Assembly (NCBI GenBank): GCA_937862565.1
Contig: CALMFT010000012.1
Location: 43,947 to 107,946 of the forward strand
Source of the DNA: an uncultured bacterium
GTDB lineage: Bacteria > Patescibacteriota > Gracilibacteria > Absconditabacterales > Absconditicoccaceae
DNA: 64,000 nt
Direction: 5' to 3'
The position numbers and the translations under genes were made by a program. Positions 43,243 to 54,760 of the stretch are shown here, piece after piece. How positions within the stretch are numbered: the stretch's first letter is position 1; every line of letters begins with the position of its first letter. The notes under the pieces were generated by a model that was given only the letters and a program-made list of their open reading frames with translations, was not told where the DNA came from and did no database searches.

Positions 43243-44115
43243 ATGTTTACTAGTAGTTTCTATACACACTATCAAGAGGTTTATCCTAATGATCTTCATC
43301 TTAAAAATGAACTTTGGTATTTCCTCAATAAATTTCATGGTATCAATAAGATTCTAGACTATATCAAGAAACTTGGGAAAAAACATATTCATATCTGTGA
43401 TATTGGTGGAGGTTATGGTTATGATGATTTACTTCTTAAAAGAATAGCTGAGGACCAAGGATTAGACATAAAAATTGATGTTGATGTTATTGATCCTACT
43501 TCCGACTTTTATAACAAAGTACATCACCTTACAGGATCTGATATAGCTAAACAAAATACAATACAATACATCGAAGATTCATTTGTTCATATGGATTTGG
43601 AAGCGTATGATGAAAAATATGATATTGTAATATGCTGTGAAGTAATAGAACATTTACGAACCAGCGAACAAGAAGTATTTTTTGCAAATTTCAATCGTAT
43701 TCTCAAAAAATGATGATTTATAGTAGTCACTAATCCTAATGGGTCAAGTATCTTCAAAGGAATTTATGGGATATACACTCGATTAAAGAAACAAAATCAT
43801 ATATTTGAAGCTGAATTCAATTATCGCTACAGCCATATTGGGATTCCCACTATTTTCCAAGTTCTAGGATTATTTCAAAGAAAATGATTCCAAGTACAAA
43901 ATATGCTTCCTACTACCCTTTTAAGTTCGAGTAGAGTATCAGTAGCTAACGTCCTTATCAATAAAGTATTTAAACTTTTTAAGTATATTAATTTATTTTT
44001 CACTACTGATATTGTCTATACAGCCATAAAAATAGAAGAAATCGATGATAAAAAACGATTTAATCAGAAAAGCATAGTTCTAGAAAACAATACTAAAGTA
44101 AATATTGAATACTAA
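43243..44115 (+). CDS. SAM-dependent methyltransferase, 290 aa
   Basis: A class I fold with ICDIGGGYGYDDLLL in motif I, DVIDPTSDFYNK, and IVICCEVIEHLRTS. A long C-terminal half includes TNPNGSSIFKGIYG and a poorly conserved region. Three TGA codons are Gly, two adjacent. It sits between the GT11 gene and another methyltransferase, so it likely acts on a sugar or glycolipid. The target is not shown. Confidence 0.75.
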
Positions 44116-44142
44116 TCCCTATTTATATTCTTCTTATTAATT

Positions 44143-44676
44143 ATGAAAAAGCTCCATATTGGATGTGGTTACGATCTCAAAGAATGATACATCAATCAAG
44201 ATAGCATTAATTTACCTAATGTAGATATGGTCTTTGATTTAGAGAAATTTCCCTATCCATTTGAGGATAATTCGCTGGATGAAATTTATTCTGCGCATGT
44301 ATTGGAACATATGGATGATTTAGGGAAGGTAATGGAAGAATTTACGAGAATTTGTAAACCAGGAGCAGAGATAAAAGTTATTGTTCCCTATTTTTCGAAT
44401 CCATGAACACGAGCAGATTATACTCATAAAAGAGGTTTTACTACTTGAACTTTCCACTATTTCCATCCAGATTTTTTCTATAATCATAATGCAAAAATTC
44501 ATACTATAAAGTATAGGATTCATTTCTTATGGAATAGAAAAGTATTCATGAAATCAGCTCCAATCAATCGAATTCCTGATTTCTTTATTAATCTTTTCCC
44601 TAGATTTTACGAAAGATTTTTCGCCTATATTCTTCCTTCAGCTGAAATTCACTATTTATTAAAAGTTGCTAAATAA
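44143..44676 (+). CDS. SAM-dependent methyltransferase, 177 aa
   Basis: A short class I methyltransferase with KLHIGCGYDLKEGYINQD, YSAHVLEHMDD and ICKPGAEIKVIVPYFS. Three TGA codons are Gly. The next gene starts one base after the stop codon. The compact form is common in glycan loci; it may add a methyl group to a nucleotide sugar or to the nascent glycan. Confidence 0.78.
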
Positions 44677-44677
44677 T

Positions 44678-45772
44678 ATGCATTCCAAAGTTTCCATTAT
44701 CATTCTCAATTATAATGGATTGCAATTCAATAAAAATTGCTTGGATTCTTTGCTGACTCAAAGCTATGAAAACTTTGAGATAGTTTTTGTAAATAATCTT
44801 TCTACAGATTGATCGTACGAGGAAGTAAAAAAAATATTTCATAAACAGATAGAAGAAGAGAAAATAAAACTTATTGATCCTGGAAAAAATTTGGGGTTTG
44901 CGGGAGGAAATAATTATGGGGTAAGCCACAGTGATGCCAATTCAGAATATATTTGCTTATTAAATAATGATACCCTTGCTCCAAAAGATCGATTGGAAAA
45001 CTTAGTAGAGGGGATAGAATCAGATAATACGTTAGGAGCAGTAGGAGCAGTAATTTATGACAAAGGTTACGAACAACAAACAGATACTTTGATTTATACC
45101 GATCATAAAAAATGAGTAAATAATTATTTTTTTGATAGCATCACTATTGATCAAACTCAAGAAGATAAAGAAGGTAATATTTTATATACTACAGCTGTTT
45201 GAGGTTGTTGTTTGCTTTACAAAAAAGCACTCCTTAAACAACCTTTTGAAGAAATGTATTTTGCCTATATGGAAGACACTGCACTATGCCTACAAATTAT
45301 TTTACAAGGATATCGTGTAGGAATGGTAAAAACTTCTCGTATTCAGCATTTTTGATCATGATCATTTGGTAAAAAACCTAATATAATGAAGTCTTTTCAT
45401 GGAATAAAAAATTATATTTTAAACTTTTTAGTATTCAGTCAGGGATATTTTTGGATTGCTGTACTACCCTTTTTCCTATTAGGGATATGAGTAAGAACTT
45501 TTATAAACTATCCAGGGATTAGGCTAAAAGGTTTATTTAAAGCGTTAGTGCGAATAAGTAAAAACAGAAAAAATATAAAGAATTATAGAGAAAATATAAA
45601 AGTTAATATACCTCCTAAAAGTTTTTATTCTCAGCTTTCGAAAGAATTTATCTATATGCCTTTCATGCCTAGTAATAGATTTATACAAGGGTCGGTAAAT
45701 ATATTAAACAGTCTTAGTAAAGTTTATTTCAATTTAGTTTGATTTTTTGTGAATTATGACAAGAAAAATTAA
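44678..45772 (+). CDS. GT2 glycosyltransferase (rhamnosyl/galactofuranosyl-like)
   Basis: The 364-residue protein begins SIIILNYNGLQFNKNCLDSL, has NNLSTDGSYEEV and GFAGGNNYGV, then CLLNNDTLAPKD with the metal-binding Asp pair, and YMEDTALCLQI in place of the usual EDVDLC box. A C-terminal membrane span follows (WIAVLPFFLLGIGV). Seven TGA codons are Gly. The GFAGGNN motif is typical of rhamnosyl- or similar dTDP/UDP-sugar transferases. The next gene overlaps by 17 bases. Confidence 0.82.
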
Positions 45773-46904
45773 ACAATACCTATATAGTCGATGACTTAAA
45801 CCTCTATGGAATTTAATAAAATACGGCGTGTTAGGAGTTTTTCATATTTGGATGGGAATAAAAAAAATAATCAGATTATTTGGGATTCCTGCAATCATAG
45901 TAGATTATCATATGCATAAAAGAAAAGATATTAAATCCATATTCATTTCATCTTTTGAAGCTTCTAGTTTTAAAGCAAATCCTTTGTTTAATAATCGAGA
46001 AGATATTCCTCACTTTGATCATGTGGTTTATATAGTACCACATTGAAAACTATTTGGTACTTATACTATAGCTACGCAATCAAATATAATTTTACGAGAT
46101 GTAAGTTGGCGACGTAATATAGGAAAATGAAGTAATCCTTATACTTACAAGCTATTGCCAAAAAAAATTGAAAAGATAAAAATTACAGTTGGAGTATTAA
46201 CAGGGAATGATACAGATAAAAATTATCATCACTGGCTTATCACGCTTATTTCTAAATATTCTATTCTAAAAAAATCTTGAATTAAAATTGATAAGTATAT
46301 TGTAGATACCAATGCTTCATTTCATAAAGAATGATTGAAAGCTTTAGGACTTTCCGAAGATCAGATTATTTCTGCAGATTTTCAAAAGAATTATCAATTT
46401 GATAATATAGTCTGCACCAGTGACAGTACCATCTATGGAAATATTCAACCTTGGGTAAAAGATCTCTTATGGGAAACTTTTATAATTCCAGCAAATAAAA
46501 CTCCAGCAAATACAAAAATATATATTAAGAGAATAAGTAATAGAAAGATAGCAAACGAGCAAGAATTTGAAGATTATATATCTGCTCAAGGATTTGAAAT
46601 ACACTCCATGGAAGGTCTAACTATAAAGAAACAAGCGGAACTCTTTCATCAGGCTAGTATCATTATTTCCCCACATGGAGCGGGTCTTACCAATATTGTA
46701 TTTTGCAGACCGGGTACTAAAATTATCGAAATATTCCATTCTCAGACTATATTTGGTCATTATTATTTGATGGCGGGCTCTTTAGGAATGGACTACTACC
46801 CTGTTCTAGGCAAAATAAAACCCGATCCCAAAGTCATAGAAATGGATCAGGATATTATCGTGAATATAAAAGATATTAATACGATTCTTGAGAATTTTCA
46901 CTAA
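45756..46904 (+). CDS. GT61-family glycosyltransferase
   Basis: The 382-residue protein has an N-terminal membrane-near helix and a C-terminal domain with KIYIKRISNRKIANEQEFED, GLTIKKQAELFHQASIIISPHGAGLTNIVFC and GHYYLMAGSLGMDYYPV. The SPHGAGLTN box is the hallmark of GT61 (DUF563). Five TGA codons are Gly. These enzymes transfer pentoses or other sugars. Its stop codon abuts directly the stop of the minus-strand methyltransferase. Confidence 0.8.
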
Positions 46905-47561
46905 TTATTTTTTGGCTACAATAATAGTTACATGATGTTCAAATGAAGGCTTTTCATCTCTAATTTTTACATCTCTTTTAACTCAAAACCATGACAATAA
47001 TACTTGTCAAAATCCTCTACCTGGAAATGGAAAAAGATGTTTTCCTTGATATTTAACAGAAAAATCAGAAAAATATTGTTTAAATACATCAATAAGATGA
47101 ATAGTGGTGAAATTAGAAACATGATATATATTTTTATGCACTTCTCCCAAGTAATTTGGAGTAGATAAGATCAATGTTCCACCAGGTTTCAAAACTCTTT
47201 TGAGTTCTCTCATAAATTGGTGGTAATCCACAATGTGCTCAATAGTTTCAAAAGAAACTACCACATCCATACTCTCATCCTCTACTTGAATATCTTGCCC
47301 ATTTCCAAGTTTAAATTGAAGATTTTTACTCTGATACATTTTTTGGGCCAATTCAACACTTGCTTTATCCACATCAATCCCAATTACAGAACTAGCAACT
47401 TCAGCTAATTCCTTACTTCCATAGCCTGTTCCACATGCTATATCCAACACCTTTTTTCCTTCACAATATTTTTGTGCAAGTTTATACCTCGGCAAATGAT
47501 CAGCAAATCTTACATCAAACCATAATTGTTTTCCTTCTATTCTTTCTCAAGTAAATTTCAT
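46905..47561 (-). CDS. SAM-dependent methyltransferase, 218 aa
   Basis: The protein begins MKFTGERIEGKQLWFDVRFADHL. It continues with KKVLDIACGTGYGSKELAE, VIGIDVDKASVELAQ, VVVSFETIEHIVD and LKPGGTLILSTPNYLG. Three TGA codons are Gly. The start ATG is at 47561; an internal TTG at 47495 would lose 22 residues including the family-typical leader. It heads toward the GT61 gene with the two stops side by side. The target is likely a sugar or lipid precursor. Confidence 0.82.
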
Positions 47562-47593
47562 GTTTTGTATGTAAAAATTAAATAGATGATGTA

Positions 47594-48784
47594 TTAAGAT
47601 TTTTTTGCCTTTTTCTTCAGAAGAGACTGATAAATTGTATCAACTTTATCAATACAATCAGATCGTTGGAAAGACTTTGGAGGAATGGTTTCAAATTTAC
47701 CCTCTCTCATGGCCTGTACTGCTTTCACAATATCTTCACTACTCCCTGGTTCTACAAACTGCACAGTTCCATACACTACTTCAGGAACAGATGCCACATT
47801 CGTAGTAATCAAAGGTTTTCATAAAGCGCACACCTCACTAATAGCAAATCCAAATCCTTCCGCGCGTGTTGGTAATATTACTACATCACTCGCCCCAATC
47901 CGTTGCTTAAGCTCTTCCCTTGGACATGATTCAATCCATACTACATGATCTTCCAGCTTATGTTGTTTTATGTAGTCTTGTATTTGATTGATATCAAAAC
48001 TATTTTTGAGTCCAAAAATCTTTGAAGGTTGTTGCTTAGGAACCAAGAACACTTGTTTGTAATTCGGTATTTTCGCTACTATTCCTGCTATTGATTGCAA
48101 AACTACATCAATTCCTTTCGCCAATCCAAGTCTTCCAAAATACAGTCCCACGAAGCTATTGTTCAGATTATATTCCTGTTTTAATTTTTTTATAATCTGA
48201 TCATCAAGCGTGGAAGGATCTCGGAAATTATAATCGATACCGTTGTAGACAGTTTGTAACTTATAATCAGGGATATCATACATTATTCTTAGGCAGTTTT
48301 TCGTGTAATTACTTACACACAGATAGTAATCATATTTCAAGAAAGTAAAAACAAACCATTCATAAAAACGACTTACAGAACCAAGAAGTGGTCCTGAAAA
48401 TCTACACCACATTTTCCCATATACTTCATGAACAGTAGTAACCAAGGTTTTTCATCTCAAGCGAGCTATCATCCACGATGGAAACAATCAGAAAAAGCTT
48501 GTTCCATGTACTACATCTACCTTATGTTTTTTACAATATTGAAGTCCTGCGCGCATACCATGCCACTGATAATTCAGTCTATTTGAGCCCACTCTAATGA
48601 TTTCCACCTCATCAGTAGTCTCATGAGAAGCGAGTTTTTTATCGTGTCTTGAAGTAATAACAGTCACGTGATACCCATTTTTTACCAAACCTCTTGTTAA
48701 TTCCCAAAACAAAATCTCTCCACCCCCAATATAAGGGTAAAAGTGATCAATCACAAAGAGAATATGAGGGTTATTTTTTGACAT
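47594..48784 (-). CDS. GT4-family glycosyltransferase
   Basis: The 396-residue GT-B enzyme has ILFVIDHFYPYIGGGEILFWEL, VVHGTSFFG, VTTVHEVYGKMWC, and the second domain FVGLYFGRLGLAKGIDVVLQSI. It has VVILPTRAEGFGFAISEVCALGKPLITT (GT4 E-x7-E box). Three TGA codons are Gly. It is read away from the Fcl gene on the same strand. It may extend the glycan with a mannose-like or deoxy sugar. Confidence 0.88.
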
Positions 48785-48839
48785 TACGACTATATATACA
48801 ATGAATGAGCGATATCAATAATAATGCTTACTTATGGGA

Positions 48840-49763
48840 TTATTTACTCAAAAAATGTTCATAGCTAGCTTGGAGTCCAATGAGGAGATCTGTACTAGAT
48901 TTCCATCCTGTAGCCTCAATTTTACTTACATCAAGTAATTTTTTGGGCATACCATCGGGTTTAGTAGTATCAAATACTAGTTCTCCTTCATATCCTACAA
49001 TATCTTTGATGATAGAGGCAAGCTCTTTGATAGATATATCTTGTCCCGTACCTACATTGAGGAATTGTATTTCTTCGTAGTTATTCATGAGCCATAAACA
49101 CGCTTGAGCTAGATCATCTACATAGAGGAATTCTCTTCTACTGTTTCCGCTACCTCGTATTACTACTTCTGGAGTTTGAGTGCTTTTAGCTTCATGCATT
49201 CTTCTGATAAGACCAGGTATAACATGAGAATGTTCCGGATCAAAATTATCCCCTGGTCCATACAAATTGGTAGGCATACAAGAAATAAAGCGTTTATTGT
49301 ATTGAGTAGAGATATATTCACAAAGTTTTAACCCTGCTATCTTAGCAATAGCATATCCTTCATTAGTAGGCTCACATTTCCCATCCATAAAATACTCTTC
49401 TTTCATAGGTTGAAGACATTCTCTAGGGTAGATACAACTTGACCCTAAGAACAATAGCTTTTGTACTCACGATGTATGTGCGGATCGTATCAGATTATTT
49501 TGAATTTGAAGGTTTTCATAGAGAAAATCTGCTGGATAAGTCATATTAGCTTTTATACCTCCTACTCTAGCAGCACAAACAATTACATAGTCAGGTTTTT
49601 CTGTTTCATAAAAATCTTTCACAGCTTGTGTATCCAGTAAGTTTAATTCTTTTCTGGTTTTTAAAATCAGATTATCATATCCTTCCGCAAGAAGTAATTT
49701 TGTGATAGCTCCTCCTACAAGACCAGTATGTCAGGCCACATAAATTTTTGAATTTTTATTCAT
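48840..49763 (-). CDS. GDP-L-fucose synthase / GDP-colitose synthase-like (Fcl/ColC)
   Basis: The 307-residue SDR starts SKIYVAGHTGLVGGAI, with its first Gly from TGA. It has CAARVGGIKANM, FLGSSCIYPRECLQPMKE and GYAIAKIAGLKLCEYI (catalytic Ser, Tyr, Lys), plus DNFDPEHSHVIPGLIRRMHEA. This is the GDP-4-keto-6-deoxy-mannose epimerase/reductase group. Fcl makes GDP-fucose; ColC acts after ColD to make GDP-colitose. The ColD-like gene overlaps its start by 8 bases, which favours ColC or a deoxyheptose equivalent. Two TGA codons are Gly. Confidence 0.85.
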
Positions 49764-50931
49764 GTTCTATAAGAGATAATAATAAAGCTATTTCTTCCTG
49801 TGTATATTCAGGACTATTACCAAAATAAAATCCTTGTTGATGGATTAGACTAGAATTAGTCGTTTGCAGATTGGGACCATAGAGCTCTTTCCAGAATAAT
49901 TGTTGAGTAAGATCTCCTCCTACAATAGGTCTAATTTCTACTCCTGCATCTTGGAATTTCTCTATATATTTTTGCAATATTTGTCCAGATTTACAAATTA
50001 CTGGAAGTGCAAAATTAGAAAACAAATCAAGATGAGTTATTTGAAGAGGATAAAAATCAGAATTATTATTGATAGCAGTAATAAATCTTTGAGCATTTAT
50101 TTCTCTTGTTTTTATAGTCTCATCAAGATATTGTAACTGCTCACATCCCAAGAACCCAGTAATTTCATTGGGTCTTAGATTATAACCCAAAGTATAGAAA
50201 GTGTATTTACTATAGAATCCATCGACCTGATATTTATCCCTCATTGCGCTTTGTCTGTCTGGAGAAAGATTTCTATCTCGCCCATGGGCTCTGGTCATTA
50301 TTAGCATATCATAAAACTCTACATCGTCTGTACAAACCATACCTCCTTCTATTGTAGACATATGATGTCCTACATATGTAGAGAAAGTAGATGCTAAAGA
50401 ATAATTTCAAAGTTTTTTCCCTTTGAAGATAGTTCCCATAGATTCACAATTATCTTCCAATAACAATATATCATTATTCTTACAGTATTGTTCAATTTCT
50501 GCAAAACTTGCGTCACACCATCCTAAGAGATGAGTAATAAAGAGAGCTTTAATAGTATGTTTTTCTACAGTTTTCTTAAATAATTCTAGAGAAAGATTGA
50601 GTGTATCCAATTCTACATCCACAGGAATTGGTTCTAGTCCTAATTGAATAAGAGGCATAGGATTAGTCGCCCAAGTTAATGATGAAAAAGCAACTTTATC
50701 TCATTTCTGAAGTTTACCAGTATTTAACATAGACTGAATAAGGGCAAGATTAGCAGAACTACCACTATTGAAAAATACACAGTATTTTCTCCCCTGCCAT
50801 TGAGCAAACATTTCTTCAAATTTTTTACAATAAGTTCCAATACTCAATTGTTGCGCTCATTGTATAAATTCACATAGCTTATCTTTAGTAACTTGTTCAT
50901 TCATAAAAGAAGATTTGATAAGTTTAATCAT
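49756..50931 (-). CDS. DegT-family PLP enzyme, ColD/RfbH-type 3-dehydratase
   Basis: The 391-residue protein has VFFNSGSSANLALIQSML, SSLTWATNP, HLLGWCDASF, LLLEDNCESMGT, and ASTFSTYVGHHMSTIEGGMVCTDD. In aminotransferases of this family a Lys follows the first His; here a second His replaces it, as in GDP-4-keto-6-deoxymannose 3-dehydratase (ColD) and the 3,6-dideoxyhexose dehydrase RfbH. With Gmd and the Fcl-like protein this gives a path to GDP-colitose. Three TGA codons are Gly. The coding start overlaps no other gene; the Fcl gene begins before its stop. Confidence 0.8.
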
Positions 50932-50945
50932 TAAAAAACATAGGG

Positions 50946-51404
50946 TTAAATTTTAAAAACCTTATATCCATTTTGGATAGTCTGTAATCTTTCTTGAAGA
51001 AGGGGATGGAGAGTAGGATCATTATAGGCAAAAAATGAAAGCTCGCTATGTTGTTCATCCACTTTAATATTAGTTTCTTCTTGTTCGCTCAATGGATAAG
51101 CAAACGTACAAGGAATGTAATGCATAAAAGGATCTTTATAAATATCCTCATATACTCCAATAAATTGTAACTTAGCGGTATTTATATCTATATTGATTTC
51201 TTCTTTAGCCTTTCTTCTAGCTGCCTCAATCATCGTTTCTCCTTTTTGTATTCTTCCTCCAGGGATATAATATACTCCTTGAAGGGGAACATTATTTCTT
51301 AGTCAAAGCAATATTTTTTTATCCTTATTCAAAAAAATAATATCTGCAGTAGGAATTACAGAGTATTCTAAAATTTGGGCATAGAGTTCGTCAGCTATAA
51401 ACAT
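50946..51404 (-). CDS. Nudix hydrolase, GDP-mannose mannosyl hydrolase-like (Gmm)
   Basis: The 152-residue protein has LLGLRNNVPLQGVYYIPGGRIQKGET with one Gly from TGA, a Nudix-type helix AARRKAKEEINI, and VDEQHSELSFF at the end. The LR.N.P.QG....PGGR pattern matches Gmm/WcaH, which hydrolyses GDP-mannose or GDP-glucose and often sits in colitose or fucose clusters. The usual Nudix Glu cluster REx2EE is altered, as in Gmm. It lies 14 bases upstream of the ColD-like gene on the same strand. Confidence 0.75.
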
Positions 51405-51531
51405 AGAAGCACATATTTAGATAAAAACTATGAAATAGTATATAAATTATAGCCATCTTATACATATTCTCCCTATATAATCAACGATTAATTGAAAATA
51501 GGAAGCTTTAAATCGCCTCTTTATGAAATAC

Positions 51532-53169
51532 TTATCCACCTGAATATCCTTCTTTTCTTTCACCCGGCTTGGGAATCGTCCATCCGCAACCACAATAATT
51601 TTGACGATAAAGATCATATTCTTTCGTAAGCTCTCAAGCTCTTTTATAACCTTCCTTCTTAGCAAAATCAAACCATAAGAACTTTGTTTTTGTAACAATT
51701 TCTTGAGATTCTAGTCCGTATTGAAATAGTTTATCCGCAAGTTTTTTTGGAGAAATCAGTAGGGTAGAGGTGAAGTAGAAAATATTATGTTTTTGTGCTT
51801 GCACTGCAGCTTGTTCGAGTCTCATAAGATAACAAGGATTACATCTATCTGACCATTCACGCATTGCACCTGATGTTTTGAGCACCGTATTACGATCAGC
51901 ATCCTTGAGATCTGGATGAACAATATCCTTATGTTTTACAAAAGCTTCAAAAAACTCTTTTGGCTCATACCAATCCTCCACAATTTCATAATCCCCTTTT
52001 TCCAGATTATATAATTTTACAAATTCAGCATATCTTTTATCATGTTCTGGCTTCGGATGAATATTGGGATTGTACCAAAAAAGATAGAGTTTGAAATAAT
52101 TTTTCAACCAATGTAATGGTCGAGTAAGATCAGGCGCACAGCAAATATGAAGTAATAACTTTGGCTTTTGATCTGAAGATAAGATAATCTGATTTTCTTG
52201 AGGCGTGGGTAAGCTTGCAACTTCTTCAATGGAAGATTTTATTCATTTTTTTGAAGGTTTTTTTGATGATTTTTGGATAGCAGCTTTTATTTTTTGTGGG
52301 ATTCAGAAATTTTTAAGAAAACTTAATCTATGTTCTGGTGTCAGAGTATTTTTTCTTTTTTTAGTTGCTTCGAGAAGTTTTTCCCTGTGTTTGGCAGTTC
52401 CATATCCTTTATGAAGATCAAAATTTCGCTCTGGATAATCAGCAGAAATACCAGTCATATAGGTGTCTCTTTCTACCTTTGCTACAATACTTGCAGCTGA
52501 AATAAGAGGGTTTTTACTATCTCCCTTGATGATGGTTTTAACATTACAGTCCAGCAAAGTATCCAGTCAGAAAGTATGATTTCCATCGATAAGTAAGCCT
52601 TTGAAAGCAAAGATGTGCTGTTGTTGTGTAAGGAAGGTCCTCAAAAACTGGAGTAATTCTCCCCCAGATGTGTGGTTAATCCTTTTATTCAATTGTAATT
52701 CTATATTTTCTTGGATGCTGATTTTTTTTATGTTTATTCCACCCAATTGCTCTACTAGATCATCAATCACGGTTACAAAAATCTTATCATTGCCTCGTAC
52801 GCTTTCGAGTAATTTTTTACGCAGTACAAGAGTATAATATTTAATAATCAGACTTGTAATCATTCTCAAACTTCCCAATTGCAAAGATCAGATTATTCCC
52901 AAATCATCAATTTCTTTAGCGCTCGCATGTCCACTCGCATACCAAAAAACTTTCTTTTGTTCGAGTTCTTTCAACACTTCATACAGATCTTCTCTTTGTT
53001 TAGCTTTGAGAGCTTTGGAATCTTGAAATTGAGATTTGATAGTATTGGAAACCAAGTGAGTTTGCATAACTCCACCTACCCAAACTGGACCTGCTAGAGG
53101 ACCGCGTCCTGCTTCGTCAATTGCAATACGCAATTCTACAATGAGAATATTATCTTTAAGTTTTATCAT
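51532..53169 (-). CDS. RNase HII fused to epoxyqueuosine reductase QueH
   Basis: One open frame of 545 residues with five TGA codons as Gly. Residues about 1-289 are RNase HII: DEAGRGPLAGPVWVGG, LLIDGNHTF, ISAASIVAKVERDTYM and HKGYGTAKHREKL, with an extra charged stretch near 120-190. A Lys/Ser-rich linker (about 290-335) follows TGA at 52303. Residues about 338-545 are QueH: LLLHICCAPDLTRPLHWL, FWYNPNIHPKPEHDKRY, RCNPCYLMRLEQAA and YCGCGW. No in-frame ATG or alternative start was seen in the linker. RNase HII removes ribonucleotides from DNA; QueH makes queuosine in tRNA. This fusion is unusual. Confidence 0.8.
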
Positions 53170-53191
53170 AAAATATGTTTATTTTTTAATA

Positions 53192-54736
53192 TTATTTGAA
53201 TGATCTGAGTTGTTTAACTACCTGATAAGAGTTTTTGATAACTCCCAGATTTGTTATTCATATGATAAGTGTGAAAAGGACTCCATTGAGCGCTAAAAGT
53301 TCTCGTGTTTTCAAAGTAGTAGATGCATTGAGTCCGATAAAATAATGTAATCCAAGCAAAGTTACCACTGCTACAACTATATTTTTGATGAGTAATTTAT
53401 AATTTAGTTTTAACTGCAATCATCCTCTGCGTAAATCCCAGTATCCATACAAGAAAAGTATAAGCCAGGTCAATCCCATTGTCAGCGCAGTACCACGAAT
53501 TCCAAGTCGAGTACTCAAAGCAAAGTTAGTAATAATATTGATAATCAGTACAATCACGAGCATTTTTATTCTTTTTTTGATCAAGCCCATTCCTGCATAG
53601 ATGGTATAGATAATTCCAGACATTACGCCAAAGAATACAAAAGGGAGATTTCGTTTGATAATAGATCCTGCTTCCGCATAGTTTTGCCCAAAGAGTAGAG
53701 TCATAATTTCACTGCTATATGCCCACAAGAATGCAGATCCTACCAGAGCGATGAGACCCATATAATTTAAAATTGCATAAAAAACCTTATTCATCATCTC
53801 ATCTTTATTTCTTGCATTGAGATGACTTATAAGCGGATAAAGTAGTATTCCAATCGGTCAAAGTAAAGTGATAAACAGATTGGTAAGCATCATACCATAG
53901 CTATAGAGAGCTGTGCTTGCTGGCCCAAACAAATAAGTAGATATCTGCACATCGATTGTAGAAAGCAAATAGGTAATATTATTTACGAATAATACTCCAA
54001 GAGCATATTTTTGAACTGAAGAGTATTGAGCTTTATCTCGAGTAAAAGTTCCTCTAAACGCCAATTTTCTATATTTTTTCAAGAATACAAAAATACCCAA
54101 AGATATTCACACTATACTTGGGATAATCTGAGCAAAAATAAAACCTGTCAGATTAGATTGAACTCATACAAATTTGAAAACTCAATAAGGCACCGAAAGT
54201 GTAAGGATTACCAAGACTATATAATTGATCACTGAAATTATTTTATTCCAAAAAGCATCCTGATAAAGCATGAATACTCCATCTACAAAGTTATACAAGA
54301 TATTAAAAATTAAATATCCTCAAAATATTTTGATAACCATATCAGCTCATGGAGTATTGAGATAGTGCTCAGCAATCAGTCATGAGAAAAACCATAATAA
54401 AGATGCCAAAATTATAGAGCTTATCAACTGCATTACCAAGGTAAATACCAATATGGTTTTTGCTTTATTGTAGTCTTTTGCTGCGAGATACTTAGGATAA
54501 TAAAATCCAATTGCTTCCCTAAAACCAAGGTCATTATACAGTGATAGTATACCTGTAAGCCCCAGCAGAGCATATATTATACCCACTTGATCAAGTGGTA
54601 AATTTTTTGCAATAACTATTCTTACTAGATATTGTAGAGGAGCTATGATAAAAGTTCATGCATAAATCCAGAATGTATTTTTTACAATACCGTGCTGTGT
54701 AAGTTTATCATCTATATGATCTGCATTTTCAATCAT
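53192..54736 (-). CDS. Wzx/MATE-type polysaccharide flippase
   Basis: The 514-residue protein has about twelve to fourteen membrane segments, with DQVGIIYALLGLTGILSLYNDLGFREAIGF near the start and FVFFGVMSGIIYTIYAGMGL in the second half. About ten TGA codons are Gly, many in membrane helices. It belongs to the polysaccharide-transporter/MATE superfamily and would move the lipid-linked glycan across the membrane. It closes the glycan locus, just upstream of RnhB-QueH on the same strand with a 22-base gap. Confidence 0.82.
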
Positions 54737-54760
54737 AGGTTAAAGCTTGGAAAAAATGTA

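Noticed and set aside
28817..54736. Glycan locus as a genomic island or prophage
   Set aside because: No integrase, transposase, tRNA edge or phage gene is seen, and UGA use equals the rest of the window.
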